This document shows, one piece after another, positions 19,022 to 27,462 of a DNA stretch of 64,000 nt (within the stretch, counting starts at the first letter, position 1; every line of letters starts with the position of its first letter). Made by a program: the position numbers and the translations under genes. The notes below the pieces were generated by a model. That model was not told where the DNA came from and searched no databases. It saw only the letters and a list, made by a program, of their open reading frames with translations. The DNA comes from CAWDZK01 sp963807005 (lineage in GTDB: Bacteria > Actinomycetota > Actinomycetes > JACCUZ01). Location of the stretch: NCBI GenBank assembly GCA_963807005.1, contig CAWDZK010000001.1, forward strand, positions 868,001 through 932,000. The letters run 5' to 3'.

Positions 19022-19749
19022 CCACGCCGACGATGAGAGCCCGCCGCCGTCGGGACCCGCGGCAGGTCCCGCTGCGAGCCTTCCTCTCGCCGGAGAGCCT
19101 GCGCTGGGTGGTCCGCCACCGGGCGCTGACGCCGTACTACCTGGTGCGGTACTGGCGCTTCCTCCGGTTGCGCCTGCGGCACCCGGACGTCGTCACCGAG
19201 GGTTTCGTCTTCCTGGGCCGCGACGTCGAGGTGGCGGCCAGACGCGGGTACGGCCGGGTCGTCCTCGGCCCTTGGGTGCACCTCGGTGACCGGTGCTCGC
19301 TGCGCGCCCACGAGGGCACCCTGCGCATCGGCGCCAAGACGGTGCTGGGGCGCGAGGACACCCTCAACTGCTACCTCGACCTCGACATCGGTCCGGGCTG
19401 CATCGTGGCCGACTGGGTGTACGTCGGCGACTTCGACCACCGCTACGACGACCTGCACGTGCCGATCAAGGACCAGGGGATCGTGAAGTCGCCGGTCCGG
19501 GTCGGAGCGGACGTCTGGATCGGGGTCAAGGCCTCGGTGCTGCGCGGGGCGGACGTGGGTGACGGCTGCGTCCTCGCGGCGCACACCGTGGTCAAGGGGG
19601 AGGTGCCGCCGGGCAGCGTGGTCGCGGGCGTCCCGGGCCGGGTGGTGCGGGACCGGGCCGAGTCCTGGGTCGCCGCGGCGGAGCATCGGGCGGCCCTGGC
19701 GGACATGGCCGCCAAGCACGAACGGACCGGCCGGAGCGGCCGGACCTAG
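19018..19749 (+). CDS. Left-handed beta-helix (hexapeptide) acyltransferase, Rv3034c-like
   Basis: This 243-residue protein has an N-terminal helical part (about 1-60, Arg-rich, possibly membrane-apposed) followed by hexapeptide repeats such as VVLGPWVHLGDRCSLRAHEGTLRIGAKTVLG. It then has the loop DFDHRYDD, whose histidine is the likely catalytic base, and further turns with VGADVWIGVKASVLRGADVGDGCVLAAHTVV and the closing PPGSVVAGVPGRVV. These are features of sugar O-acetyl/acyltransferases. GTG 19018 overlaps the methyltransferase stop by 4 nt. In context it may acylate a methylated glucan or oligosaccharide. The acyl donor and acceptor are not shown by the sequence. Confidence 0.85.
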   Translation: MTTPTMRARRRRDPRQVPLRAFLSPESLRWVVRHRALTPYYLVRYWRFLRLRLRHPDVVTEGFVFLGRDVEVAARRGYGRVVLGPWVHLGDRCSLRAHEGTLRIGAKTVLGREDTLNCYLDLDIGPGCIVADWVYVGDFDHRYDDLHVPIKDQGIVKSPVRVGADVWIGVKASVLRGADVGDGCVLAAHTVVKGEVPPGSVVAGVPGRVVRDRAESWVAAAEHRAALADMAAKHERTGRSGRT

Positions 19750-19937
19750 CGCGGGTCGCGCGGCGCCTGCAGGGTCACCGGAGCGGGTCCGGACCGGCGC
19801 ATCGGCGCCGCGAGCATGACCGCGGCGAGCATCGAGCCGCCGGACACCAGGGTCAGCAGCACCAGGGGCAGCGCGCCGAGGACGGCCGCCGGGGCGAAGG
19901 CGGCCACGAGGACGAGCAGCGCAACCAGTCGGGACAA
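19746..19937 (-). CDS. Possible small two-helix membrane protein
   Basis: The minus strand holds a frame whose last 63 residues form two hydrophobic helices (LVALLVLVAAFAPAAVLG and LPLVLLTLVSGGSMLAAVML) and a short basic tail. The only suitable start is TTG 19937, which has no good ribosome site. GGGAGG lies about 40 nt upstream, in front of a GTG in another frame. It would follow the GH57 gene by 58 nt. Its stop overlaps that of the acyltransferase by 3 nt. The membrane-like composition is the main evidence. Confidence 0.35.
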   Translation of the reverse strand: MSRLVALLVLVAAFAPAAVLGALPLVLLTLVSGGSMLAAVMLAAPMRRSGPAPVTLQAPRDPR

Positions 19938-19995
19938 CGGGACCTCGCGGGTGAGCAGGATCGGGCACCACGTTCCTCCCCCTCCGACGTCCGGC

Positions 19996-21573
19996 TCAAG
20001 CCGGTCGTGCCCCGGAGACCAGCATCCGGGCGTCCAGATGGGACGCCAGGGCGAGGTCCACCGAGGTGCCGGGGTGCGGGCCGCGCCCCTCGAGATGGTC
20101 GGCCAGGGCGTGGAACCGGCCGACGTGGTCCCGGTGCCGGTCCCTTGCGTAGCCGGCGGCGCTGTCCCGGGAGACCATGAACGCCCAGTCGCTGGACAGG
20201 GCGAGCAGCGCCTCGCGGGCCAGGTCGTCCAGCTCGGGACGCCGCGCCGAGCCCGGTGGGGCGCATCGGCGTACGACGTCGAGCAGCCGGTCTGCCACCG
20301 CCCGCGCGTCCGCCGCGAGGTCGGCGACCGGCCCGCCCTCCCACAGGCGGAAGTCCTTCCCCGCACCCCACGAGCCGGGCGGCAGGTCGAGCCGGTCGAC
20401 GGCGTCGGCGGTCACCTGGCCGAGCGTCGCGAGCCGGACCCCTGCCTGCGGCAGCAGGCGCAGCACGTGCCCGAGGAACTGCGGTCCTTCATGCCACCAG
20501 TGCCCGAACAGCTCGGTGTCCCAGGCGACCACGGCCACCGGTGGTGGCCCGCCCGGCCGCCGTGCTCGCCAGGCCGTCAGCCGGTCCCGGGCCGCCGAGA
20601 CGAAGCGGGCCGCGTCGCGCCGGGCGGCGGCCGCGCCGGCGCCAGGGTCGTAGGGCTGCTTGCTCGGCTGCTGCGGGTCGGTCACGCGGGACGGGCGCAG
20701 CCCGCTCGGGTGCACGCCGTGGAAGTCGCGGTAGTCCGGGCCGCGCGGGAACCCGGACCGGGACGACCACACCAGGTCGGTCAGCGCCAGGTCGCGACCG
20801 GCGACCGCGACCGAGGAGCCGGCCACCCGCCACGGCCGGTCGGTGGTCCCACCGGCGGCCCGCACGGTCGACTCGTCGAGGAGCAGGTGGTCGACTCCCT
20901 GGGCGCCGAGCACGTCCCTGAGCGCGGGGGACCAGGCGCACTCCGGCGCCCAGATGCCGCGGGGCCGTCGGCCGAGGCGCAGCGCGGCGTCGTCCAGCCC
21001 GGCGCCGAGCGCGAACGCCGCCACCTCGGGCCGGAGCAGCGGCAGGATCGGGTGGGTCAGCGGGCCACCGAGCAGCTCCAGCGCGCCGGCGTCGACCAGC
21101 GGTCGCAGCGCGGCCGAGCCGCCGTGACGCCACCGCGCCTCGAACACCGTCCGCGCGTGGGTGGCGGCCCGGAACTCCTCGCGAGCGGTGCGCCGCAGCG
21201 CCGGGTCGCGGTCCGTCGCCAGCTCCTCGGCCCGCAGCTGCCAGCGCCCGAGCCAGCCGTGGTGCTCCCGCAGGGCGTACGGGTCGTCCAGGGCTGCTGC
21301 CAGGACGGGCGTGACGCCGAGGCTGAGCAGGTCACGGCGCCCCTCGGCCGCCAGCGCGTCCAGCAGCTCGACCAGCGGCAGGTAGCAGCTCGCCCAGGCC
21401 TGGTGCAGCCACTCCTCGCCCACCGGCCAGGTGCCGTGGTGCGGAAGCCAGGGCAGGTGGGTGTGCAGGACGACGCAGACCGTCCCGACCGTTTCGCGCG
21501 ACGCGACACGTGCGGCGGGCGAGCGTGGCACTAGCCCATCGGGGTGACACTGCGGACACGCACGGTCACCCAT
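19996..21573 (-). CDS. GH57 family 1,4-alpha-glucan branching enzyme (Rv3031-like)
   Basis: This 525-residue cytosolic enzyme has the GH57 opening VLHTHLPWLPHHGTWPVGEEWL, the catalytic glutamate in GIWAPECAWSP, the catalytic aspartate in AWDTELFGHWWHEGP, and a helical DUF1957-type C-terminus. Such enzymes branch alpha-glucans. In mycobacteria the relative Rv3031 acts in synthesis of methylglucose lipopolysaccharide. A second branching enzyme (GlgB) is encoded 14 kb away, so this one probably serves a different glucan. ATG 21573 is 6 nt after TAGTCA on the minus strand, supporting a leaderless start. The first about 30 residues, with CPQCH, are not typical, and an internal GTG cannot be excluded. 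It converges on the acyltransferase gene. Confidence 0.88.
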   Translation of the reverse strand: MGDRACPQCHPDGLVPRSPAARVASRETVGTVCVVLHTHLPWLPHHGTWPVGEEWLHQAWASCYLPLVELLDALAAEGRRDLLSLGVTPVLAAALDDPYALREHHGWLGRWQLRAEELATDRDPALRRTAREEFRAATHARTVFEARWRHGGSAALRPLVDAGALELLGGPLTHPILPLLRPEVAAFALGAGLDDAALRLGRRPRGIWAPECAWSPALRDVLGAQGVDHLLLDESTVRAAGGTTDRPWRVAGSSVAVAGRDLALTDLVWSSRSGFPRGPDYRDFHGVHPSGLRPSRVTDPQQPSKQPYDPGAGAAAARRDAARFVSAARDRLTAWRARRPGGPPPVAVVAWDTELFGHWWHEGPQFLGHVLRLLPQAGVRLATLGQVTADAVDRLDLPPGSWGAGKDFRLWEGGPVADLAADARAVADRLLDVVRRCAPPGSARRPELDDLAREALLALSSDWAFMVSRDSAAGYARDRHRDHVGRFHALADHLEGRGPHPGTSVDLALASHLDARMLVSGARPA

Positions 21574-21579
21574 CCCATC

Positions 21580-21585
21580 TGACTA
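21580..21585 (-). promoter_or_regulatory. -10 box of the GH57 gene
   Basis: TAGTCA read on the minus strand lies exactly 6 nt before ATG 21573, which predicts transcription starting at or next to the start codon. No -35 match was seen. Confidence 0.5.
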
Positions 21586-21622
21586 GTGACGACCGTCCGA
21601 ACGACGTGGCCTCCTGTTCGAC

Positions 21623-24010
21623 ATGGGGGAACGAACCGCCCGGCATCGGGGCGCTCACAACGGCCGGGCACGGGGCATCGTGGCACTGCGGAGGCGACGG
21701 GCGGTCTCCGGCCTGGCTGGCCTGATCGTGTTGGCGGTCACGGCGGCCCTCGCCCCCGCGGCGCTCACCTCGTCCGCGGCACAGGCGGCAACCAGCACTG
21801 TCGTCGTCAAGGCCGGTGCGGACGCCCGGGTATCGAAGGGGTCGCCCAACGCGAACGTCGGCACCGCCACCACGCTGGGCGTCGACGGCTCGCCCGTCCT
21901 GGAGAGCTACCTGAAGTTCACCGTCCCGGCGACCGTTCCCATTACCGGGGCCGTGACCCGGGCGGTCCTCCGGCTGTATGCGACGGACGGGTCGGCCGAC
22001 GGCCCTGCGGTCTACCCCTCCGCGACGTCGTGGAGCGAGACCAAGATCACCTGGAACGTGCGCCCCGCGCGCACCGGCGCCGCCCTCGACGACAAGGCGA
22101 AGATCGCGACCGGCAGCTGGTCGGAGTACGACGTCACGTCCGCGGTGCCCGGCGCCGGTACCTACAGCTTCGACCTGGCCCAGACGTCCGCGGACGCCAC
22201 CGTCTTCGCCTCCCGCGAGAACGGCACCTCCTCGCGGCGGCCACAGCTCGTGCTGACGGTCGACGACGGCGCCGCCGCGGACACGGCCCCTCCCGAGACC
22301 CTGATCACCTCCGCCCCGCAGGGCACGGTGGGTGTGCGCACGGCCAGCGTGGCCTTCACCGCCGACGAGCCGGCGACGTTCGAGTGCCGGCTGGACTCGG
22401 CGGCGTTCGCGCCGTGCGTCTCGCCGCAGAGCTACTCGGGCCTGGCCGACGGCGGCCACGAGGTGCTGGTGCGGGCGACCGACACTGCCGGCAACGTCGA
22501 CGCGACGCCGGCCAGTGCCACCTGGACGGTGGACACCGGGGTTCCTGACACGACGCCGCCCGAGACGGTGATCACCTCCGCCCCGCAGGGCACCGTGGGT
22601 GTGCGTACCGCCAGCGTGGCCTTCACCGCCGACGAGCCGGCGACGTTCGAGTGCCGGCTGGACTCGGCGGCGTTCGCCTCGTGCGTCTCGCCGCAGAGCT
22701 ACTCGGGCCTGGCCGACGGCGGCCACGAGGTGCAGGTGCGCGCGACCGACGCGGCCGGCAACGTCGACGAGTCGCCGGCGACTGCGACGTGGACCGTCCA
22801 GGTCGCGGCGCCCCCGGGTGCCTGGCAGGCCGTCGACGTCGCCTCCACCGTCGGTCTGCGGGTCAAGACCGGTACCGAAGGGCACCTCTGCGTCGTCGAC
22901 GCCGATGCCGACGGGCGCGCCGACGTCGTGCTGTCCAAGCACGGGCAGGACCTGTGGCCGCTGATGCGCCAGGCTGCGGACGGCACGTTCTCGCCCTCGG
23001 TGCTGTTCGGACCGGTGACCGACCGGCACTCCTGCGCCAGCGGCGACTTCGCCAGCGTCCGGGCCGACGGCTCGTTCGGCCCACCGGACGGGCGGGTCGA
23101 CTTCTACACGACGACGGGCGCCTGCCAGGGGAACTGCACCAAGCCCTACCCCAACAACCTGTACGTGCAGCGACCTGACGGCAGCTTCGCCGAGGGGGCT
23201 GCCGCGCTCGGTGTCGACGACCCGCACGGCCGCGGCCGGGACGCCGTGACCGTCGACGTCGACGCCGACGGCGACGACGACATCTACCTGACCAACCAGG
23301 TGTCCACGCTCTACGTCGAGCCCAACCGGGTCTACCAGAACCTCGCTCCGGGCTTCGTCGAGCGGGGCGACCCGGACGCCACCCTGCAGACCGCGACCGC
23401 CTGCGTGCGCACCGGCGACTTCAACGGCGACGGGCGCACCGACATCGTGGTCTGCACGACGACGCGGCCCTACTTCCTCGCCAACACGGTCGACGGCCTG
23501 GTCGACGTGCGAGCCTCGCTCGGCGTCCCGAGCAACGAGGCGCTGCGCGACGTGGCGCTGAAGGACTTCAACGGCGACGGCCATCTCGACCTGGCCACCG
23601 TCGGGCGCACCCGGTTCACCGTCCGACTGTGGTCCGGGCCGGTCGACTCGTACGCGCAGATCAGCTACCAGCTGGCCCTGAAGGAAGGCCGGTCCCTCGC
23701 CGTGGGCGACATGTTCGGCCGCGGCGACGGTCGCGACGTCTACCTCGTCGACGGCTGGACATCCGGCCAGACCCGGCAGTGGCCGGACGTGGTCCTGCAG
23801 TGGACCGGATCCCCCGGCACCACGTCCTTCACCGCGCACCCGGTGCCGCAGCCACCTGACACCGGGTCCGGCTCACCCATGAACGGCCAGGGGGACCAGG
23901 TCTCGATCGTCCCGGACTGGGCCGGCAGCGGTCGCGGCCTGGCGGTCGTCTCCAACGGCCTCTTCGGGTCCGGGTACTACCAGGCCATCACCATGCAGCC
24001 TGCGCCGTAG
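21623..24010 (+). CDS. Secreted DNRLRE / FG-GAP repeat protein
   Basis: This 795-residue exported protein has a basic start, a hydrophobic helix at about 28-48 and an Ala-rich cleavage region ending SSAAQAAT. Residues about 55-215 form a DNRLRE-type beta-sandwich (VKAGADARVSKGSPNANVG, SYLKF, SWSETKITWNVRP). Two nearly identical 89-residue Ig-like repeats follow (about 225-400), each with PPET, FECRLDSAAFA and YSGLADGGHEV. The C-terminal half has FG-GAP/VCBS-like calcium-binding loops such as DADADGRADVV, DVDADGDDDIYL, DFNGDGRTDIVV and DFNGDGHLDLATV, which suggest a beta-propeller. No enzyme motif is seen, so a surface or adhesion role is inferred. ATG 21623 has no clear ribosome site. A GTG near 21679 just before the signal helix is an alternative. 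Confidence 0.85.
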   Translation: MGERTARHRGAHNGRARGIVALRRRRAVSGLAGLIVLAVTAALAPAALTSSAAQAATSTVVVKAGADARVSKGSPNANVGTATTLGVDGSPVLESYLKFTVPATVPITGAVTRAVLRLYATDGSADGPAVYPSATSWSETKITWNVRPARTGAALDDKAKIATGSWSEYDVTSAVPGAGTYSFDLAQTSADATVFASRENGTSSRRPQLVLTVDDGAAADTAPPETLITSAPQGTVGVRTASVAFTADEPATFECRLDSAAFAPCVSPQSYSGLADGGHEVLVRATDTAGNVDATPASATWTVDTGVPDTTPPETVITSAPQGTVGVRTASVAFTADEPATFECRLDSAAFASCVSPQSYSGLADGGHEVQVRATDAAGNVDESPATATWTVQVAAPPGAWQAVDVASTVGLRVKTGTEGHLCVVDADADGRADVVLSKHGQDLWPLMRQAADGTFSPSVLFGPVTDRHSCASGDFASVRADGSFGPPDGRVDFYTTTGACQGNCTKPYPNNLYVQRPDGSFAEGAAALGVDDPHGRGRDAVTVDVDADGDDDIYLTNQVSTLYVEPNRVYQNLAPGFVERGDPDATLQTATACVRTGDFNGDGRTDIVVCTTTRPYFLANTVDGLVDVRASLGVPSNEALRDVALKDFNGDGHLDLATVGRTRFTVRLWSGPVDSYAQISYQLALKEGRSLAVGDMFGRGDGRDVYLVDGWTSGQTRQWPDVVLQWTGSPGTTSFTAHPVPQPPDTGSGSPMNGQGDQVSIVPDWAGSGRGLAVVSNGLFGSGYYQAITMQPAP
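22295..22800 (+). repeat. 267-bp in-frame tandem duplication inside the FG-GAP gene
   Basis: DNA from 22295 and from 22562 runs nearly identically for over 200 nt with a 267-bp (89-codon) offset. Differences are few and scattered. The near identity at the DNA level, including third positions, points to a recent duplication or to gene conversion of an Ig-like domain. Confidence 0.9.
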
Positions 24011-24217
24011 CCCTCGGCGCACGAGCGCCACGACCCGGCCGGCCAGCCGCACGACAGGTCTCCTGCCTGGTCGTCGAGTCGCCAGGGCGGTGGCGCCATC
24101 CGGACGCGGCCGCAGCGCGTTGTCAGCCGCCCCGGCGACGCTCACACTACGTGCGGAGCCCGGCGACCGAGGCTGCCTCGACGAGCCCGCCGGGCGGGGG
24201 CGAGGTGCTGGCGTGCG

Positions 24218-24223
24218 TATCGC
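24218..24223 (+). promoter_or_regulatory. -10 box of the cyclase-ATPase gene
   Basis: TATCGC lies 6 nt before GTG 24230, which fits a leaderless transcript. The gap from 24011 to 24217 after the FG-GAP gene holds no gene or strong hairpin that I could identify. Confidence 0.4.
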
Positions 24224-24229
24224 TGGGAC

Positions 24230-27200
24230 GTGGCCGTGACACCGGACGCCTCGGACGGCTGGCGCGAGGAACGGCGGATCGTGACGGCCGTCTTCGTCGA
24301 CCTCGCGGGCTCGACGGCACTGGTGGAGTCGATGGATCCCGAGGACGCCCGCGACCTGCTGGGTGGCGCGGTGCGGCTGGTCGTGGAGCATGTCGAGGCT
24401 CTCGGCGGCACGGTCAAGGACCTGGCCGGAGACGGCGTGCTGGCCCTCTTCGGCGCTCCGATCGCGCACGAGGACGACGCGGAACGCGCGGTGCTCTGCG
24501 GGCTGCGGGTGGTCATTGCGGTGCGCCGTCACGGCGAGGCGGCGCGGGGCGGGCAGGACCTGGCGGCGCGGGTGGGCATCGACACCGGCGTCGCCGTGCT
24601 CGGCCCGGTGGGTGGCGGTCACCGGGTGGAGTACGGGGCGGTCGGCGACGTCGTCAACACGGCCGCGCGGCTCCAGGGGCAGGCGGACGTCGGCACGGTG
24701 CTGGTCAGCGAGTCCACCCGGACGATGGTGGTGGACCGCTTCGTCTGGGGCGAGACCCGCAGCCTCAGGCTCAAGGGCAAGGCCGACCCCGTCGGCGCCG
24801 TGGTCGCGCGCAGCTACCGGGGCGTCCCGGGCGCGGCCGGCGACGTCGGGGCACCTCTCGTGGGCCGCGACGAGGAGCTGTCCCGGCTCTCACGGGTGCT
24901 GACCGGGCTCGCAGCGGGCGTCGGTGGTGTGGCGGTCGTTCTCGGCGAGCCCGGCGTCGGGAAGTCCAGGCTCGTCAACGGTGCCCGCTCCCACGCTGCC
25001 GCGGCGGGGCTGACGTGGCTTCCGGCAGCTTGCCACTCCTACGCGTCCGAGCTGCCGTTGCTGCCGTTCCGGCACCTGGTGCTCGACCTGCTCGGCCGGT
25101 CGCCGGAGGACGAGCTCGCCGCCGCGCGAGCCGCAGCCCCCGGCCGCGTGCCTCCCGACCTGCTGGTCCCGGTGGCCGACGCCCTCTCTGCCGCCCACCG
25201 CTCCGGGACCGACGACCCGATGACGGTCCAGCGAGAGGCCTTCTCCGCGGTGCGCGACTCGTTGGCCGGTCTGGCCGGCCTGATGCCCAGCGTTCTGGTC
25301 GTCGAGGACGTGCACTGGGCCGACGCGTCGAGCGTCGCACTCCTGGAGAGCGTCGTGCCGCTGACGGCGGACCAGCCGCTGCTGCTGATACTGACCGCTC
25401 GACCTGAGTCAGGTCCCCTCGCGTTGACGGACCGTTTGTCGGCGCTGGCCCCCCTGCGGATGCACCGGATCGACCTGGCCGCGCTGCCGGCCGGCCAAGA
25501 CCGACGCCTCCTTCGCGAGCTGCTGGCCGGGGCGACGCTGCCCCGGCGGCTGGAGCAGGAGTTGCTGCGCACCACCGCCGGTAACCCGCTGTTCCTCGAG
25601 GAGCAGGTACGAGGGCTCGTCGCGGGCGGGGCACTGGTGCGTGACGGTGCGACGTGGCGGTTCGCCGGCGGTCGTCGGGTCGAGGTCGCCCCGACGGTGG
25701 AGCGCGCCGTCATCGCACGGGTCGACCTGCTGGCCGAGCCGGCACGCGAGGTCCTCCTCGCGGCGTCGGTGCTGGGCACCGCGTTCGACCGATCGCTGCT
25801 GCAGGACGTCGCCGGGCACTCGGCGGACGGCGCCGTGGCCGGCCTGGTGGCAGCGGGGATGCTGCTCGACGGGCACGACGGGATCCAGGGGAGGCTCGCC
25901 TTCCGGCATGCGCTCGTCCGGGAGGCCGTACACCGCAGTCTTGTCCGGGGTCGCCGGGCCGAGCTCAATGCTCGCGCCGCGGCAGCGCTCGCCGCTGCCT
26001 ACCGCGGCCGTGAGGACGAGGTCGCGGCCAGGCTCGGTCGGCACCTGGCCGCCGCCGGCGAACCTGGTCGGGCCGTTCCGCTGCTGCTGAGCGCGGCGCG
26101 TGGCGCCGCGGCCACCTACGCGAACGAGGAGGCGGCGGCACTGGCGGGGGAGGCCCTGGACCTGGTCGAGGGCGCAGCCGTCGACGGCGACCGGTCGTCG
26201 CTGAGGGAGCTGCATGTCGTGCGCGGCGGCGCGCTGCGCCACCTGTCGCGGTACGACGACGCAGTGGTCGCGCTACGTGCGGCGCTCACTTTCGTGGACC
26301 AGCCGATCGACATCGCCCGGCTGCAGGTCGACATCGCCGGCGCCTTGATCGACGGGCACCACTTCGACGCCGCGCTCACGGAGCTGGTCGTCGCCGAGCG
26401 CGCCCTCGAAGACCTCGTTCGCGCCCCCGACGGCTTCCCGTGCTGGCTGGACATCCAGCTGCGCCGGGGCGAGATCCACTACTGGCGGGGCGAGCACGAC
26501 GCGCACCTCGCGCTGCTGGAACGGGCCCGGCCGGTCGTCGAGCAGCTGGCCGATGCCGACCAGCGGGTGGACTTCTACGAATCGCAGCGCACCGCCGCGT
26601 GGCGGCGCACGCGCTACTCCGGGTCCCCCGAGGTGCTCGAGCTGGACGGGCTCATCTACAGCCATCGGCGACGCGACCCCGATCCCAGGGTGCGGGCCTG
26701 GGCGGAGTTCAGCCACGGCTTCACCCTCCTGTGGTGCGGCCGGCTCGATGACGCCCTGCCCCCGCTTCGGCGGACCGCCGACGAGGCCTCCCGGTTGGAG
26801 GACGTCCAGCTGCGCTCGCGGGCGATCACCTACCTGCTGGTTCGCGAACGGCTCCGCGGCGAGGTCGACGACGCAGCCGCCCTGGTCGACGACGTGGAGG
26901 CAGCGGCATGGGAGGCGGGCCTCCCGGAGTACCGCGCCATCGCCGCGGCGACCAGGGCCTGGATCGCCTATCGGCGCGCCGACCAGCAGGAGTGCGAGCG
27001 GTGGGCGGGTTCGGCGTTGGCGACCTGGGACGAGGCGGCCGCTCGCTATCCGTTCGACTGGATGGCCTGCCTGCCCCTGCTCGGCACCGCACTCACCCGC
27101 GACACCGCCCGTGGCGAGACGGCTGAAGACGACGTGCGCGTCGCCGTGGAGTGCGCTCGGCGGATGATGGACGAGACCCAGCAGCCGCTGCCCGCCGAGG

Positions 27201-27316
27201 TGGCCACGGCGCTGCGCACGGCACTGGGCGAAGCGCGTGCCCCGGGCGGACCCCGGGCCGCAGCGCCCGCTCTGCGCGTGGCGCTGGACTCGGCTCGCAG
27301 GTCGGGCCGGGTGTGA
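24230..27316 (+). CDS. Class III adenylate/guanylate cyclase fused to AAA ATPase and TPR-like region
   Basis: This 1028-residue cytosolic regulator begins with a cyclase catalytic domain (about 15-195). It has metal-binding Asp24 in TAVFVDLAGST, Asp68 in LAGDGVLALFG, and the transition-state segment VEYGAVGDVVNTAARLQ. Residues about 210-520 form a STAND-type ATPase with Walker A GEPGVGKS (239-246) and Walker B VLVVEDVHWADAS. The remaining about 500 residues are helical TPR-like repeats. There is no DNA-binding domain at the end, unlike LuxR-type relatives. The product would be cAMP or cGMP. It stands alone between a secreted protein and etfB. A cAMP link is notable because a CRP-like operator occurs at serA in this window. 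Confidence 0.88.
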   Translation: MAVTPDASDGWREERRIVTAVFVDLAGSTALVESMDPEDARDLLGGAVRLVVEHVEALGGTVKDLAGDGVLALFGAPIAHEDDAERAVLCGLRVVIAVRRHGEAARGGQDLAARVGIDTGVAVLGPVGGGHRVEYGAVGDVVNTAARLQGQADVGTVLVSESTRTMVVDRFVWGETRSLRLKGKADPVGAVVARSYRGVPGAAGDVGAPLVGRDEELSRLSRVLTGLAAGVGGVAVVLGEPGVGKSRLVNGARSHAAAAGLTWLPAACHSYASELPLLPFRHLVLDLLGRSPEDELAAARAAAPGRVPPDLLVPVADALSAAHRSGTDDPMTVQREAFSAVRDSLAGLAGLMPSVLVVEDVHWADASSVALLESVVPLTADQPLLLILTARPESGPLALTDRLSALAPLRMHRIDLAALPAGQDRRLLRELLAGATLPRRLEQELLRTTAGNPLFLEEQVRGLVAGGALVRDGATWRFAGGRRVEVAPTVERAVIARVDLLAEPAREVLLAASVLGTAFDRSLLQDVAGHSADGAVAGLVAAGMLLDGHDGIQGRLAFRHALVREAVHRSLVRGRRAELNARAAAALAAAYRGREDEVAARLGRHLAAAGEPGRAVPLLLSAARGAAATYANEEAAALAGEALDLVEGAAVDGDRSSLRELHVVRGGALRHLSRYDDAVVALRAALTFVDQPIDIARLQVDIAGALIDGHHFDAALTELVVAERALEDLVRAPDGFPCWLDIQLRRGEIHYWRGEHDAHLALLERARPVVEQLADADQRVDFYESQRTAAWRRTRYSGSPEVLELDGLIYSHRRRDPDPRVRAWAEFSHGFTLLWCGRLDDALPPLRRTADEASRLEDVQLRSRAITYLLVRERLRGEVDDAAALVDDVEAAAWEAGLPEYRAIAAATRAWIAYRRADQQECERWAGSALATWDEAAARYPFDWMACLPLLGTALTRDTARGETAEDDVRVAVECARRMMDETQQPLPAEVATALRTALGEARAPGGPRAAAPALRVALDSARRSGRV

Positions 27317-27368
27317 GCTGCCAGGGGCGCCCAGAGCCGCCTGGGGCAGCACTGGTGCTACTGACGGG

Positions 27369-27374
27369 TAACAT
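27369..27374 (+). promoter_or_regulatory. -10 box upstream of etfB
   Basis: TAACAT lies 88 nt before the etfB ATG, implying a leader of about 80 nt that ends in GGAGGAG. It is the most AT-rich hexamer in the gap after the cyclase gene. Confidence 0.45.
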
Positions 27375-27462
27375 AGCGGCCGGAGCACCACCCGGGCGCC
27401 GGGGCCGAGACCTCGGCTGGCAGGGTGAGCCCGTTCCCGTCACGGAGGAGACCGGCAGCCGC

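Noticed and set aside
18988..19971. Minus-strand frame with a good GGGAGG site before GTG GTG near 19971
   Set aside because: Despite the ribosome-site-like sequence, its product is Arg/Pro/Ala-rich and antisense to the acyltransferase. The adjacent frame (19746-19937) has the more protein-like membrane composition.
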